The position numbers and the translations under genes were made by a program. A stretch of 64,000 bases of DNA from Telopea speciosissima. Lineage: Eukaryota > Streptophyta > Magnoliopsida > Proteales > Proteaceae. This document shows, in pieces, positions 36,096 through 47,617 of this stretch. The stretch spans positions 28,637,267 through 28,701,266 of the forward strand of contig NC_057920.1 of the NCBI RefSeq assembly GCF_018873765.1. Direction: 5' to 3'. Numbering within the stretch: the first letter of the stretch is position 1; the number at the start of each line of letters is the position of its first letter. The notes below the pieces were generated by a model that worked only from the letters and a program-made list of their open reading frames with translations, did not search any database and was not told where the DNA came from.

Positions 36096-37080
36096 GAGCC
36101 ACCATGTGTCCTAACCCAAGGAGGCGGACCGTCCCAGGCCCGGTGGGGAACCAGCTCCAACGCGAACCACAAGAGCGGCATAGGCGCGGACCAGAGACGA
36201 GCGCGAACCTAGATGGGCGTGGACCTAGATGGGCGTCAAACTAGATGGGCGTGGAACTAGATGGGCGCGGACCTAGATGGACGTGAACCAAGGCGGATCG
36301 AGGCCCAGGGGCACGGACCCAGGGCATAGGCGCGAACCAAGGTGGATCGAGGCCCAGGGGCGCGAACCCAAGGCACAGGCTTGGACCGAAGTAGATCGAG
36401 GCCCAGGGGTGCGGACCCAGGGCACAGGCGCGGGCCAAGGTGGATCGAGGCCCAGGGGCATGGACCAGGGCACAGGCCCTGACTGAGATGAGCGCAGACT
36501 CCCTTGGGTGCGGACCCCTAGGGCCGTGAACCCCATGGGCGCAGATTGCCTATGTGCACGGACTGCCTAGGGGCATGGACGTCAGAGACACATGGACCCA
36601 AACTCGGGTACAGATCGGACGGCGGACGTAGACCCTGATCTAAGACCAGGCCACTACCACGGCCATCAACAAGACATGCACCACCTCAAGGACTCTTAGC
36701 CACCGCCTACCAGTCATATAGTCCCTGACAAACTCAAACACCACGGATCTTATCACCACACGCAAGCATCTATCTACTGAGGACATCAACCCTACTGGGA
36801 CAATACCTCCCTTAGGGAGGCAACCAGCCAAGGAAGAACCCTGCTACCCAGGGACTCTATCAACTACGAGGACTACTCGCCACCAACTGGGACTCTCCAC
36901 ACCGTCGCATTCCACTATAAAAGCAGAGGTACTCTACCCCATCAAACCATATGGAATTCTACTATTCGTCTGTTTGCTCAGAGAGATCTAATTGAGGCAT
37001 CGGAGAATCTTAGGCCGGAACCACACTGGTTCTCCTTTGTCACCCTGATCCTTTTGCAAGTTACGACACTCAAGGGACCA
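36096..37080 (+). repeat. GC-rich LTR-like repeat, copy 1
   Basis: It pairs with 37311-38252 in direct orientation. The outer parts match well: 'gagccaccatgtg' / 'gagccgccatgtg' at the left, and from 'gaccctgatctaagacc' to 'gttacgacac...gggacca' at the right. TATAAAAG lies at 36916-36923. The middle is filled with minisatellites: about five ~18-bp units with 'ctagatgggcg' (36207-36290) and about four ~61-bp units with 'ggatcgaggcccagggg' (36294-36480). Open frames across it are composition effects. Confidence 0.65.
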
Positions 37081-37310
37081 CTGGTTCTCCTTTGCTCTCT
37101 TCTAGTTTCTTCCTTTCTTGGTGCCAATGGGCGCGGACAATTGAGCGGCGCCAACGGGCATGGACGAGCACGGCGCCAATGGGCACGGATAGTCGAGCGG
37201 CGCCAATGGGCGCGGACAGTTGAGCGGCACCAACGAGCGCAGACAAGCACAAACAGGCCAAGGTATGAGCAAAGAACGTGAGACCGAGGCATGGGCAACA
37301 CGGACGCAAG
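37081..37310 (+). repeat. GC-rich spacer between the paired repeats
   Basis: A CT-rich start (37081-37125) is followed by ~27-30-bp units of the type 'gcgccaatgggcgcggaca' (37120-37245). No primer site or coding text was found. If the flanking copies are LTRs, this would be a very short internal region, as in TRIM or LARD elements. Confidence 0.5.
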
Positions 37311-38252
37311 GAGCCGCCATGTGCCCCGGCCCAAGGGGGTAGGCCATCCCAAGATCGGTGGAGAACCAGACAGGCGTGGACCGAGGGTGGACACAACTAA
37401 TACCTCACACAGGTGTGGACCGCCAAAAGGGTGCGGGCCAGCGGCGATGGACGCTAACCTCACACAGGCGCGGACCGCCAAAAGGGTGCGAACCAGCGGC
37501 AATGGACACCGACCTCACACGGGCGCGGACCGCCAAACTGGCGACTAGTGACGATGGGCGCGGACCTCACGTGGTTGCGGACCGCCAAAAGGGCGCGGAC
37601 CAGCAGCGATGGGAGCCGACCTCACACGAGCACGGACCGAGGACGACGGGTGTGGACCGCATGACGGGCTCGGACCACCCTCGAGCGCGGACTACCTCGG
37701 GCATGGATCAAACGACGGGCGCGAACTGCCTACGAGCGTGGACCTCGGACGGGCGCGAGCACGAACATGGACTCTGGGTAGAGATCGGACCGCGGACGTA
37801 GACCCTGATCTAAGACCAGGCTACTACCATGGCCATCAATAAGACATGCACCACCTCAAGGACTCTAGGCCACCGCCTACCAGTCACATAGTCCCTGACA
37901 GACTCAAACACCACGGACCTTATCCACCACACGCACACGTCTATCTACTAAGGACATCAACCCTACTGGGACACCACCTCCCTTAGGGAGACAACTAACC
38001 AAGGAAGAACCCTGCTACCCAGGGACTCTATCAACTACGAGGACTACTCAACATCGACTGGGACTCTCCACACTGCCACATTCCACTATAAAACTAGAGG
38101 TATTCCACCCCCATCAACCATCTTGAATTCTATCATTCATCTGTTTGCTTAGAGAGATCTAACTTAGGAATCGGAGAGTCCTAGGCCGGAACCACACCAA
38201 TTCTCCTTTATCACCCAGGTCCTTTTGCAAGTTACGACACTTGAAGGGACCA
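37311..38252 (+). repeat. GC-rich LTR-like repeat, copy 2
   Basis: See copy 1. A TATA box TATAAAA lies at 38087-38093 in the matching position. The middle holds about five units of roughly 57 bp containing 'cggaccgccaaaagggtgcg' (37415-37610), different from the units in copy 1, while the outer parts are conserved. Right end 'gggaccaccggaca'. Confidence 0.65.
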
Positions 38253-38638
38253 CCGGACAATTTCTTGATGCAACAATGTGAAACATGCATAAAGTGTTCA
38301 ATCCCATTTCAAAAAGAAAAGAATGAAAATAGCTTCTTATCTGCTGGTACTCATCTAATGTCTCCTTCATTATAGTTTCACAAAAGTTAATTAGAAGTTA
38401 AATGAGAGATAGAAACAATTAGTTTGTAACATAAAGCCTCTACGTAGCTAGGCTCATGTCTGCCAAAGTGAATAGACAGGTGTAGGAAACGAAACCTATA
38501 ATGATGCAGGAAACAAATGGAAATCGCAAACAACAATCACACAATGCACACAAAGATTTACGTGGTTTGACAAGACTGTCTATGTCTATGGTAAGATGAG
38601 ATCTGCTTCACTATCAATGGAGAATAGGGTTACAGGTT
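38253..38638. other. Intergenic retroelement debris
   Basis: No gene. 'cacaaagatttacgtggtt' near 38548 and 'gagatctgcttcactatca' (38598-38616) are text often seen in plant retroelement remnants. The element class is not resolved. The remnant seems to continue at about 39198 ('ccctcgctacaaatttata'), on the far side of the LINE. Confidence 0.4.
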
Positions 38639-39195
38639 TTTTTTTTTTTTTTTTTTTAGTAGGTAGTATCAAATTTATTGCAAAGAAAATAAAGACTATT
38701 CATACAACTAAAAGGTAGGGCCCTAGCTAATCAAAGACTATGAAGGAAGGGGGGCCTGAACCAAAGAAGGAGACCAATGACGCTACTATGAGAAGCAAAA
38801 GAATAACCAAAATAGACAAAAACACAAGTCAGCTTCAGAGAAGCCCATGACGCAAAATTCCACCAGTCAATGAACTATCTGAAAGATCAAATGGGGTGAA
38901 TCCCCCAACTCTCCACAAGGTATTGATTCATAGGGGATTGGACCCCTTGGGAATTATGGTACGACACCGTCCCTCCACATCAGAGCCAATGTCCCTGATG
39001 ATGATTGAACTGGGCGAGTCTTGTTCCGAAAGATATGAAAATTCCTTTCCTTCCAAATGTGAGCAATAATACAACAAAATGCAAGCTCAGCAATGCAGCA
39101 ACCTATCAGATCTCTCTGGTTTGAGGACCCCACCCACTAAGCTTCTAGCTCCACACTCCTCCCAGGTCTCCTAGATGGCAAGAATAACCTCAAAT
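38639..39195 (-). mobile_element. LINE 3' fragment, minus strand
   Basis: A 22-base T run at 38638-38659 marks the poly(A) tail of a minus-strand element, and 'caaatttattgcaaag' follows as a LINE-like 3' end. On the minus strand, 39080-38970 reads 'HIWKERNFHIFRNKTRP', the conserved text after the zf-RVT domain at the C-terminus of plant L1-type LINEs. The domain is decayed. The flanking sequence appears to be one older element that this insertion splits; exact target duplication not resolved. Confidence 0.7.
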
Positions 39196-39583
39196 GATTA
39201 CAAAGAAAGAACCCTCGCTACAAATTTATAATGAAACCCTATACAGATAGTTAACTGAAATATCCATGTACGTCAGTAAGTCTTTTTTCTTGCAATTGGT
39301 CACTTTAACAGGGATAATTAATACTGATATCAAATTAAGGGTAATTTTAATTTTCCAGCTAGCTAATCAATTTTCTTTAGAAACACCTGTCATGTACACA
39401 TGGAATGGATAAACTGACAACATATAGCAATCATTTTCACTATTTTCTGAACAATACTTTTTTTTTGCTAAAAGTTCATGTATATTAAAAAATAATAACA
39501 ATAAAATACAAGAGACTGACTGCAACACCAGAAAACAACTAATAGAAAATCACTAGGCACAACCCCTACCTATGGCATAGCGG
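39196..39583. other. Intergenic DNA with a second poly(T)-marked fragment
   Basis: No gene. A T run at 39460-39468 followed by 'gctaaaagttcatgtatatta' resembles another minus-strand LINE tail like that at 23349, but the body is too short to classify. Confidence 0.35.
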
Positions 39584-39588
39584 ATTTT

Positions 39589-39773
39589 AATCCTCTCCAA
39601 TTCCTAAAGTGTGGCAGTGCGGCAGTGCTAGGTGGAGATGTTGACATCTGGCAACTGCCGCATCCAACGGTCCAAGCTCATTGATATGGACCATTGGATG
39701 CGGCAGCTGCCAGGTGTCGACATCTCCACCTAGCACTGCCGCATTGCCACACTTTAAGGAATTGGTGAGGATT
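39589..39773. mobile_element. Fold-back MITE (185 bp)
   Basis: The two halves are inverted copies. Left AATCCTCTCCAATTCC... pairs with right ...GGAATTGGTGAGGATT, and the pairing (with few mismatches) runs through 'cagtgctaggtggagatgt' to a short central loop near 39680. The flanks atttt (39584-39588, 39774-39778) may be the target duplication. If transcribed, the RNA would form a ~85-bp hairpin. It lies about 640 bp beyond the SAUR stop codon. An open frame on the minus strand here is incidental. Confidence 0.85.
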
Positions 39774-39802
39774 ATTTTCCCGGCATAGCCATCAGCAGGG
39801 GA

Positions 39803-39916
39803 TAAGGGTATCAATTCAGTACCGAAACCGTTTACCGAATCGGTACCGTACCGTACCATACCTAATACAATTCGGTACAGTAACGGTATGGGAAAATGGT
39901 ATTGAATACACCCTGG
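39803..39916. mobile_element. Small hAT-type MITE (114 bp)
   Basis: A perfect 8-bp target duplication GCAGGGGA (39795-39802, 39917-39924) flanks an element whose ends read TAAGGGTATCAATTC and, inverted, CCAGGGTGTATTC. The interior is rich in 'ggtacc' and 'cggtac' strings that pair across the element, typical of hAT subterminal sequence. There is no coding capacity. Confidence 0.8.
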
Positions 39917-40413
39917 GCAGGGGAAGACACCAAGCGACCCAGCAAAGGGGGAAAAACAAAAAAGTAGAATCTAGGTCTTCCATGAACAATACTTACAAGC
40001 ACTATATATGTCACTTTTGTAACCAAATTTTTAAACAACCTTACTAGCAATTAGTGCAAACTCAAGTTCGATTAATGGAGAAGCTTTTTGTGTTTTAACT
40101 AGTGAATCAAAAGAGAAGGGATAATGCAATTCATTTCTTTGTGTGGTGGAAACACTCACAAACACCACAAGGTTTGTATACCAATCTCAACTACCCAAAG
40201 CAATTAAGCATCAGAAGTTCAATACATGGCTTCAGAAAATCATGAAACTGTAAAGTTAAATAAAAGGAGACTTCCATATATTGTCAACTAAAAACCAGGA
40301 ATTTAGGATACAAAAAGTCTACACTATTCACCTCTCTCTCTCTTATCTTGCCTTCACAGGAAGAAAAGAAATACCAAAAAGGAAAAAAAAAAAAAAAAAA
40401 AAAACTAATTAAG
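39917..40413. other. SAUR 3' flank
   Basis: No other gene is seen. An A tract on the plus strand (about 40383-40404), which is a U tract in the transcript, lies about 10 bases after the SAUR stop codon, within the presumed 3' untranslated region. A polyadenylation signal was not pinned down. Confidence 0.5.
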
Positions 40414-40953
40414 TTATCTGCACATTGGCTTTGGAGGATGGTGAGATGGAGTAAGCTCAGCTTCTGATGAGCAAAAGCCAGATATCTCCTTCTCTCCACT
40501 AAACCCAAATTCATTCATGATGAAAAGCTCCTTCTTCTGCTCCACCACCTTCAAAATCCTCTCAAACACAGATACTTCACAAGGAATCCTCAGAATTCCT
40601 TCATTTTGAAATCCAAATTCTTCCTCTGCTTCTCTCAGTAGCATCCCAAATGCTTTGTGACCCAGATACTCTGTTGGGATTGTGTATCTCTTCAGCTCTG
40701 TTCCAACACAGACAGCAAGGAATCCTTTAGGTACAGTGTCACCAGAAACTGAAGCAGAGATGTCAGAGAAAGACAATGTTCTTTTGAGAAATTTGATGCT
40801 TTTACTACCATTACTAGTGATGGTAGTGTTGCTGCTACTACTCTTGCTGCTGCTGCTGCTGTTCTTTGGTGCATTTGCAAGCTTCTTCCACTTCTTGAGG
40901 ATCTGTTGAAGCCTAACTATCTCACTGATCTTGTTAGACTTCTTGGAATCCAT
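40414..40953 (-). CDS. SAUR: SAUR-like auxin-responsive protein (179 aa)
   Basis: An intact, intronless frame of 179 codons. The start chosen is the ATG at 40953-40951 (MDSKKSNKISEIVRLQQILK). An upstream in-frame ATG at 41157 would add 68 residues unlike any SAUR N-terminus and would lie in the promoter/5' leader. Residues 1-26 form the basic helical start seen in the longer SAURs (SAUR36-38-like group). Residues 31-50 are Ser-rich, coded partly by a trinucleotide repeat. Residues 74-137 are the SAUR domain (VPKGFLAVCVG, then RYTIPTEYLGHKAFGMLL, EEFGF and IPCEVSVFERIL). Known role: SAURs are short-lived proteins that promote cell expansion, mostly by inhibiting PP2C.D phosphatases. It is the only clearly intact host gene here and is surrounded by transposons. 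Confidence 0.96.
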   Translation of the reverse strand: MDSKKSNKISEIVRLQQILKKWKKLANAPKNSSSSSKSSSSNTTITSNGSKSIKFLKRTLSFSDISASVSGDTVPKGFLAVCVGTELKRYTIPTEYLGHKAFGMLLREAEEEFGFQNEGILRIPCEVSVFERILKVVEQKKELFIMNEFGFSGEKEISGFCSSEAELTPSHHPPKPMCR

Positions 40954-41226
40954 GGGGTCCTCTGAGATAAACACTCTCAACCTTTCATTCCAGAAATGCT
41001 TGTTTGAGTAATGAATTCTAAATTGATTGTCTTGAAATTTATAGAAGTTTGAATGCCTAAGGTTCTGAATTTTGTTTATTTTTTTACATTTTTTTTTCTC
41101 TAATCTATCTGTTAGCTGAACCTGGGCAAACCCGGTTCGGGTTTGGCGTCCACCCACGGGGCAGCTGATTGGACCAGGGCGGGTCGGTCACTTAAGGAGC
41201 TGGCCTTCCCCCTTTAGATCCCTTCC

Positions 41227-41256
41227 CTTTATATGTTTCCTATTTAGAGTGAGACA
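41227..41256 (-). promoter_or_regulatory. SAUR promoter: TATA-like box and auxin-response motif
   Basis: On the minus strand, ATATAAAG (41234-41227) is a TATA-like box about 275 bases before the start codon. TGTCTC (41256-41251), the classic ARF-binding auxin-response element, lies 16 bases upstream of it. The spacing suits a 5' leader of roughly 240 bases. Motif matches this short can occur by chance, but their position in front of a SAUR makes function plausible. Confidence 0.55.
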
Positions 41257-42340
41257 CTGTGAGGAGGTGGGGACTGATAATATAAATATAATCAAGTCAT
41301 CCCAAAACTAAAAAATTGGCATTCTTGCAACATTGATTTGTCTATTTCATTTTTTATCTTGTTCACCAAGTTGCTAGTGTGTTCTCTAAGGAATTCCATC
41401 CGTTCCCAAGGATTTGTGGTGTGCAGTTATCCGTAAAGAAACCTTTCAAAATATCTAAAGATTGAAGAAGATTGTTCAAATTCGTAAAACTTGTAACCAA
41501 ATCTGTATGAGATCCTTCCGCTATGTTCGAATCTCCGTTCAAGTAACACCCTAACGGTTGGTGATTGATTTACACTATCTTACCCTATTCAGATCATTTA
41601 CCCCTCTCCCCCCCTCTCTCTCTCTCTAGTTTAGCTTTTTTATTTTTGGATTTCTGCTCGAACTTTTACAAGGATCTAACCCATCAGGGGTTTCTGTATT
41701 GGGATTATAATCATAGATAACTAGGAGTCATATTAAGAAGTTTATATCTCTCTCTCTCTCTCCTGGGTTTCTGTATTACTATTTTATTGATTCGGTTTCT
41801 GATCCAACTGCCCTAACAGTCGAAACCCATAAGGCATCTGGTTCTCTCGAATACTTTATTTCTCAATTTTGCCTTGGTGTCTTCATTTGGATGTCTATTT
41901 AATGTTATTAATTGAGTTTCTGTTTTTATAATCTCTTTTCTGACTGTTCTATTTGTTTAATGGATTTTGAGTACTTGGAAGATCGAGGGAGATGGCAATC
42001 AAGAGAATTCCATGTGAAATGCCTATTATATTGAAGGTGGTGTTGAGAATTTCAACGCTCAAAGAAATGTGAGGGAAATTATATTATAGAAAATAAGAAA
42101 ACTGCCTGGTCACATGGCCCCCATGCTGCGCTCATACAGGGCCACACACTCTGGTAGCAATCTTTGCCAAGTTGGGTGGAACCTGTGTCCAAATACAAGA
42201 CCATGCAAAATGACCGCTTCATCCCCTTGAAATGAAAAAAATCCACCCTATTAGTTTTCCGGTGCATGCTTTCATTGGCCTGTGCATGTCATGGGTCACA
42301 ACCTAGCAGCGATCTTCTGCCCCATTTATTAAGGGAGAAT
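41257..42340. other. Intergenic DNA upstream of SAUR
   Basis: No gene or transposon boundary that I can support. CT-rich tracts lie at 41602-41626 and 41747-41762. The rest is AT-rich. Confidence 0.5.
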
Positions 42341-42460
42341 GTTCTCTGTACTGCAGCGTTGAGAACGGCCAAAAACATGGGCAGCCTGTGCAAGGGGCAG
42401 GGTAGTCATTGCACCCACCCCCATGTGCCTAGGCGCAGTTTGCGCTGCGGCAAAGAGAAC
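42341..42460. repeat. Short inverted-repeat element (MITE-like)
   Basis: 'gttctctgtactgcagcg' at 42341-42358 is inverted at 42443-42460 ('cgctgcggcaaagagaac'). About 85 GC-rich bases lie between, including 'ggcagcctgtgcaaggggca'. A repeated 'attggcccagatgcttgt' / 'attggcccagatgcttat' occurs further on (42578 and 42649). The superfamily is not assigned and no clear target duplication was found. Confidence 0.4.
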
Positions 42461-43670
42461 AGCGCCTCATATATATGAGAAAAATATCTCTACTTGGTGG
42501 TGTTTCCTACGTCCTCTCATAGGGCACCATGAGATGACATCTCTGCCTCCTGGGTAGATACCCAAACATGCTCACCCATTGGCCCAGATGCTTGTGTAGA
42601 GACCATGCTACTAAGTAGAGATCTCTTGCAAGGAACCACTACAAGAAATTGGCCCAGATGCTTATGGGTGGATGTGATGCTTCTCTCTCTTTCTCTCTCT
42701 CCCCCTATCTTTTTTATAAACAAATGTACTCCACCCCATGGGCAGCCCAAATGGTGGGTTGGTTTCTCCATGCGGGGTTTCTTTATTATTATGGAAAGGA
42801 AAGTGTATAGAATTTTTCCTAAGTTTCTATTGTAATTTTAGAGGAGTTAGGACTCTCAGGGCATGTTGATGGTGATCCACATGTGGCACTCAAAGCTTAT
42901 GGAGACACAAATCACTTATTTTGAAGATGTGATCGGGCGGAGGAGATGATCGAGGCGTGACATCCATGGCATGGTTGATGCACCCAAGTTATTAGTTTAT
43001 TTTTATTGGGAGGGTTATTTAATTGCTTCTGATAAAAATGCCGCCATCCCATAATCACCTTTAATTAATGTTGATTAATTATGAATATTTAAATCTGTCC
43101 ATGATATGTGAGAGTTGATTAATCCCTCTTTATTCATAATACATGTATGATATGGACTAGTCTTAATCGATAGACATGTCCATGGCCTTCTATTGAAGAT
43201 AAATGTAGAAAGTGTGTGACATGACCCCGCATAAGCCGACAGGACATTGCCAGGACCTCTGTCACACATTTATCTATATTTACCTCTATTTAGATACGTT
43301 AGGGTATGGATAGTGAGAGGGTACTGCGACAGTGGACCATCTTTCATTATTCTATGATTCTAACTAATGCAATAGGTAAGTACATGACTTGGGTGTATGT
43401 CAGCCGACAGGATCTGGACATGACACCCAGGTGGCCAAAAATATTGAAAGCCCATGAGGCGGACAGCTTAGTCCACATTGCCACGATGTGTATAATGACT
43501 CCTGACAGGGTAAGTTATGCATACAAGGGTTGTAGGTATCCAATTCATCTTTTGGGTTATGAGGGAAACCCAAATCATGAAAGACCATTGATGTGTGTGT
43601 GCTCAATTATTTTTCAATGGTTGTTAATTAGCATGTGGTTTTTACTTGTATATGTGTAGATTATTATACG

Positions 43671-44470
43671 ATGACTGCCGTTAATTCCAACCTGTTAACA
43701 CTCATTAGCGAATACAAACTTAACAGTATAAACTATGTTGATTGGTATCGGAGCATTAACTTGCTCCTGACTGCTGAAGGACTGTATATAGTTCTAGATG
43801 AACAAGTTCCTCCTCAACCCGACCCGAACGATTTTGAGGTAAATGAAGAGATGCAGGATTTTCTCATGAGGGATTCCAAGGCATCGCTTTATATCCTAGG
43901 ATCGTTGGAAAAGTCAATTCTGGACTCGGTCAAGGATATACGCACTGCTGGGGGTAAAATGGATAAGCTTGCTGAATTATTCAACAAGCAGTTGACACAC
44001 GCCCATTCTGATGTGGTGAGTCAAATCCACAATGCCAAGATGTCCTAGAGGATTCTAGTGATGGATCATGTAATGAAAATGATCAATCTGTTTGAAAATT
44101 TAGAATCCATGGGGACTGATTTCAGCCTGCGATACAAGACCGATGTGATCTTAGCGTCACTCACCCCTGCCTATGCACCCTTTAAGATGTCCTATAAGAT
44201 GTCTGACAAGGAGATGGAGCTCACCGAGCTTGCTAACGCACTGGTAGAGGTTAAAGCATCCTTAAAAAAGGACAAGGCTGAGGTCAATGCAATTGAGGCA
44301 AAGCCTTCTTCAAGTGGGAAGAAGAAGAAAAAGGGAAGTAAGGGTAAGACCCTGAAAACCAAGGGTGGGAAGTCTGGCAATAGAGGCAAAAGCAAGTGCT
44401 TCTATTGCAAGAAGGAGGGTCACTGAAAAAGGAACTGTCGTGCTTACCTGACGACTTTGAAAGACAAGAA
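43671..44470 (+). pseudogene. C2 gag, decayed
   Basis: It starts at 43671 (MTAVNSNLLTLISEYKL), with 'NYVDWYRSINLLLTAEG' as in C5. A TAG at 44046-44048 is followed by a second part (44058-44426) that includes a Lys/Gly-rich tail. The CCHC knuckle is CFYCKKEGH-stop-KRNC (about 44398-44440). TGA at 44424-44426 takes the place of the Trp codon, as in C1. The frame shifts shortly after, before the protease. Confidence 0.87.
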
Positions 44471-44475
44471 GCCGG

Positions 44476-47400
44476 ATGAAACAGAGGCTGCTAAAGAAGG
44501 TACATGTGATGTTTCACGTTCTTTATGAGTCTAATCTGTCTTTTGAACCGACCAATTCTTGGTTGGTGGATAGTGGTTCCACTGTTCACAGTTGCAATGA
44601 TTTGCAAGGGTTCAAAGGGACAAGGAACCTGAAAAGAAATGAGATGCGTCTTCGGATGGGCACTGGAGCTGAGACCATGGCAATGGCTATGGGGACTTTT
44701 ATTTTAAACTTTAGTTCTGCTTGTTTAGTTTTAAAGGATTGCTATTATGTACCCTCTTTTAAGAGGGAGATTATTTCAGTTTCAAAACTTGTTTTGGACG
44801 GGTATAGTTTTTCCTTTAATACTAAGTCAATTATTCGTTTTAATAATTCCTTTGTGGCATTCAGTTATATGCAAAGTGGTTTGTATTTCATAGATTGTCC
44901 TATTAGAACGAATGTTGTTTCAAATGTTGATTTGAAACGGAAAGCAGCTCCAGTGAACTCAACATACCTATGGCATCTAAGATTAGGTCACATTAACTTG
45001 GACCGAATCAGTAGATTGGTGAGGGATGGGCCCTTAGAGAGTCTGAGGGTGGAACCATTCCCCACCTATGAGTCATGCCTTCAGGGCAAAATGACCAAGA
45101 AACCCTTTAACAATAAAGGTGCTAGAGCCACAGATCTGTTGGAGTTGATACACACCGACATGTGTGGACCCATAAACATACAACCAAGGTATGGTTATGA
45201 GCACTTTATCACATTCACCATTGATTACTCTAGATATGGTTACATATACTTAATGCATAGGAAAGCGGAAGCCTTTGATAAATTCAAAGAATTCCAAGCC
45301 GAGATTGAAAGATAGCTCGATAAACGCATCAAGTCCTTACGATTAGATCGTGGAGAGGAGTATCTATCAAATGAATTTAAAAAATATCTCATATCACAGG
45401 GGATAGTTAGTCAACTAACTAATCCAGGCACACCACAACAAAATGGTGTATCCGAACGATGCAATCGGACCCTATTGGATATGGTCCGAAAGTGAGCTGC
45501 CTCTTTCTTTCTCGGGGTATGCTTTAGAGACGGTGATTTATATCTTGAATAGGGTTTCATCCAAGTCTGTAGCCAAGACACCCTTTGAGTTGTGAAAAGG
45601 GCGCAAGCCCAGTATTCAACACCTTAGGGTATGGGGTTGCATAGCACATGTGCGAAAGCAACAGACAGACAAGTTGGAATCCATGACTTCAAGATGATAT
45701 TTCTTGGGCTGCCCCAAAGGCACAATAGACTATTATTTCTATGACCCAATTGACCAAAAGGTCATTGTAAATAAAAACAGCACATTTTTGGAGGAAGAAA
45801 TGATGGCCCAGAGGTCTGAACCAGTAGTCATTAAAGAGCTATCAGATAGCTCAGAAACGTCACTTCCAGAAGTGAGACCAATTAACATACCCACTAAAAT
45901 ACCAACACCTGAAGAACCTCGACTCAGTGAGAGGACTATTAGACCACCCAACAGGCTCACTCTTCGAACCGAAGAGGAAACAGTGGAAGAGTTCCACATG
46001 GTATCAGTTGAATCGGATGATGATCCGATGACATACTCTGAGGCTCTAAAGGATGTTGATGCCACTAGGTGGCTGGAGGCAATACGCTCTGAAATCGATT
46101 CAATGCATTCCAACAAGGTCTGGACTCTAGTCGATCCACCACTTGGCGTTAAGCCGATTGGATGCAAATGGATCTTCAAGAGGAAGAAGGGCACAGATGG
46201 AAAGGTCGAAAGATTCAAAGCGAGACCAGTGGCAAAGAGCTATACCCAAAAAGAGGGTATAGACTATGAGGAAACCTTTTCACCAGTGGCGATGATGAAA
46301 TCCATCAAGATTTTATTGGCTATCACTGCACACTTAGATTATGAGATCTGGCAGATGGATGTGCAGACTACATTTCTGAATGGGTTCCTACTAGAGAAAA
46401 TCTACATAGAATTGCCAGAGGGGTTCTTTTCCTTGGAGGAAGAAAGAAAGGTGTTCAAATTATAGAGGTCCATTTATGGGCTGAAGCAGGCTTCCAGGAG
46501 CCGGAACATCATGTTTGATCAATCAATCAAATCATTTGATTTTGATCAAAACATGGATGAACCATGCGTTTACAAGAAGATCAGTGGGAGGGCAGCATGT
46601 TTTCTTGTTTTATACGTAGATGACATATTGTTGATTGGTAACGATGTAGGATTTCTTTTATCAGTAAAACAATGGTTATCCACAACATTTTTGATGAAAG
46701 ACCTTGGTGAAGCTAGCTATATCCTTGGGATCAAACTCGTAAGAGATCGCCAGAGAAGGATGCTAGGCTTGTCACAGGCTACCTATATAGACAAAGTCCT
46801 GGCCAGATTTAGCATGGAGAACTTCAAGAGGGGAAGTGTTCCCTTTCGACATGGAGTCAGTCTTTCCAGATCTCAATGTCTTCAGTCTCAGACGGACACT
46901 GAAGAGATGAAGAGGATTCCCTATGCCTCAGTAGTAGGGAGTCTTATGTACGCTATATTGTGTACGAGGCCGGACATTTGCTATGCAGTAGATATGGTAA
47001 GTCGTTATCAATCTAACCTTAGATGCGAGCATTGGAGTGCTGTCAAGAATATCCTTAAGTACCTGAGAAGGACTAAGGAATATTTCTTAGTTTTTGGATC
47101 TGATCAGTTGTCAGTATTGGGATACACAGATTCGGATTTCCAAACTGATAAGGATGACAAAAAATCCACGTTCGGGATGGTATATCTAATGGGTGGAGGT
47201 GCCATTGTGTGGCGGAGTGTGAAATAAAAGTCTACAGTCGATTCTACTACCGAAGCAAAATACCTTGCTGCTTGTGATGTAGCAAAAGAAGGTGTTTGGC
47301 TGAGGAAATTTCTATCAGATTTGGAGGTAGTCCTGACCTTGTCAAGGGCCCCATTCTCTTGTTATGTGACAATAGAGGGGCCATTGCACAAGCTAAGGAG

Positions 47401-47600
47401 CCTAAGGCTCATCAGAGGAACAAACACGTGCCGCAGAAATATCACCTCATCAGAGAGATTATTCAGCAGGGTGACGTGAGTATCTCCAAAGTGGACACAA
47501 CTGAAAATGTGTCTAATGCCATGACAAAGGGTTTGTCACCAGGAGGGTTTGAGAAACACATGGAGGGCATGGGTTTAAAATGTATGGGGAATTGGCTTTG
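44476..47600 (+). pseudogene. C2 pol: protease, integrase, reverse transcriptase, RNase H
   Basis: Protease: 'WLVDSGSTVHSCN' (about 44562). Pre-integrase: '[15 protein letters not shown]' (about 44968). Integrase: 'HTDMCGP' (first Asp), TAG at 45313-45315, then 'LRLDRGEEY' with the second Asp kept, and 'GVSERCNRT' with the Glu. A deletion and stop near 45490 remove the 'SFWGYALE' lead-in. RT: 'IGCKWIFKRKKG', 'DVQTTFLNG', a stop at 46463-46465, 'YGLKQASRS' and YVDD (about 46616-46627). RNase H: 'YTDSDFQTD', a stop at 47225-47227, then 'CDNRGAIAQAKEP'. The catalytic YVDD is intact but the frame is not. Long antisense open frames here are shadows. Confidence 0.92.
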
Positions 47601-47604
47601 ATGT

Positions 47605-47617
47605 ACAAGTGGTAGAT
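47605..47617 (+). other. C2 polypurine tract
   Basis: 'acaagtggtagat' directly precedes the LTR start TGTTGG at 47618. It differs by one base from the C1 tract. Confidence 0.7.

Noticed and set aside
36241..37842. Many overlapping open frames of 60-174 codons on both strands
   Set aside because: They run across minisatellites, so translated repeats give long Pro/Arg/Gly-rich frames on both strands with no family likeness.
40954..41157. 68-residue N-terminal extension of SAUR
   Set aside because: Known SAURs of this group start at the MDSKK-like position. The extension is low-complexity and overlaps the presumed 5' leader.
45739..46218. 159-codon antisense open frame
   Set aside because: It lies opposite C2 reverse transcriptase, whose sense reading has clear family motifs; the antisense one has none.
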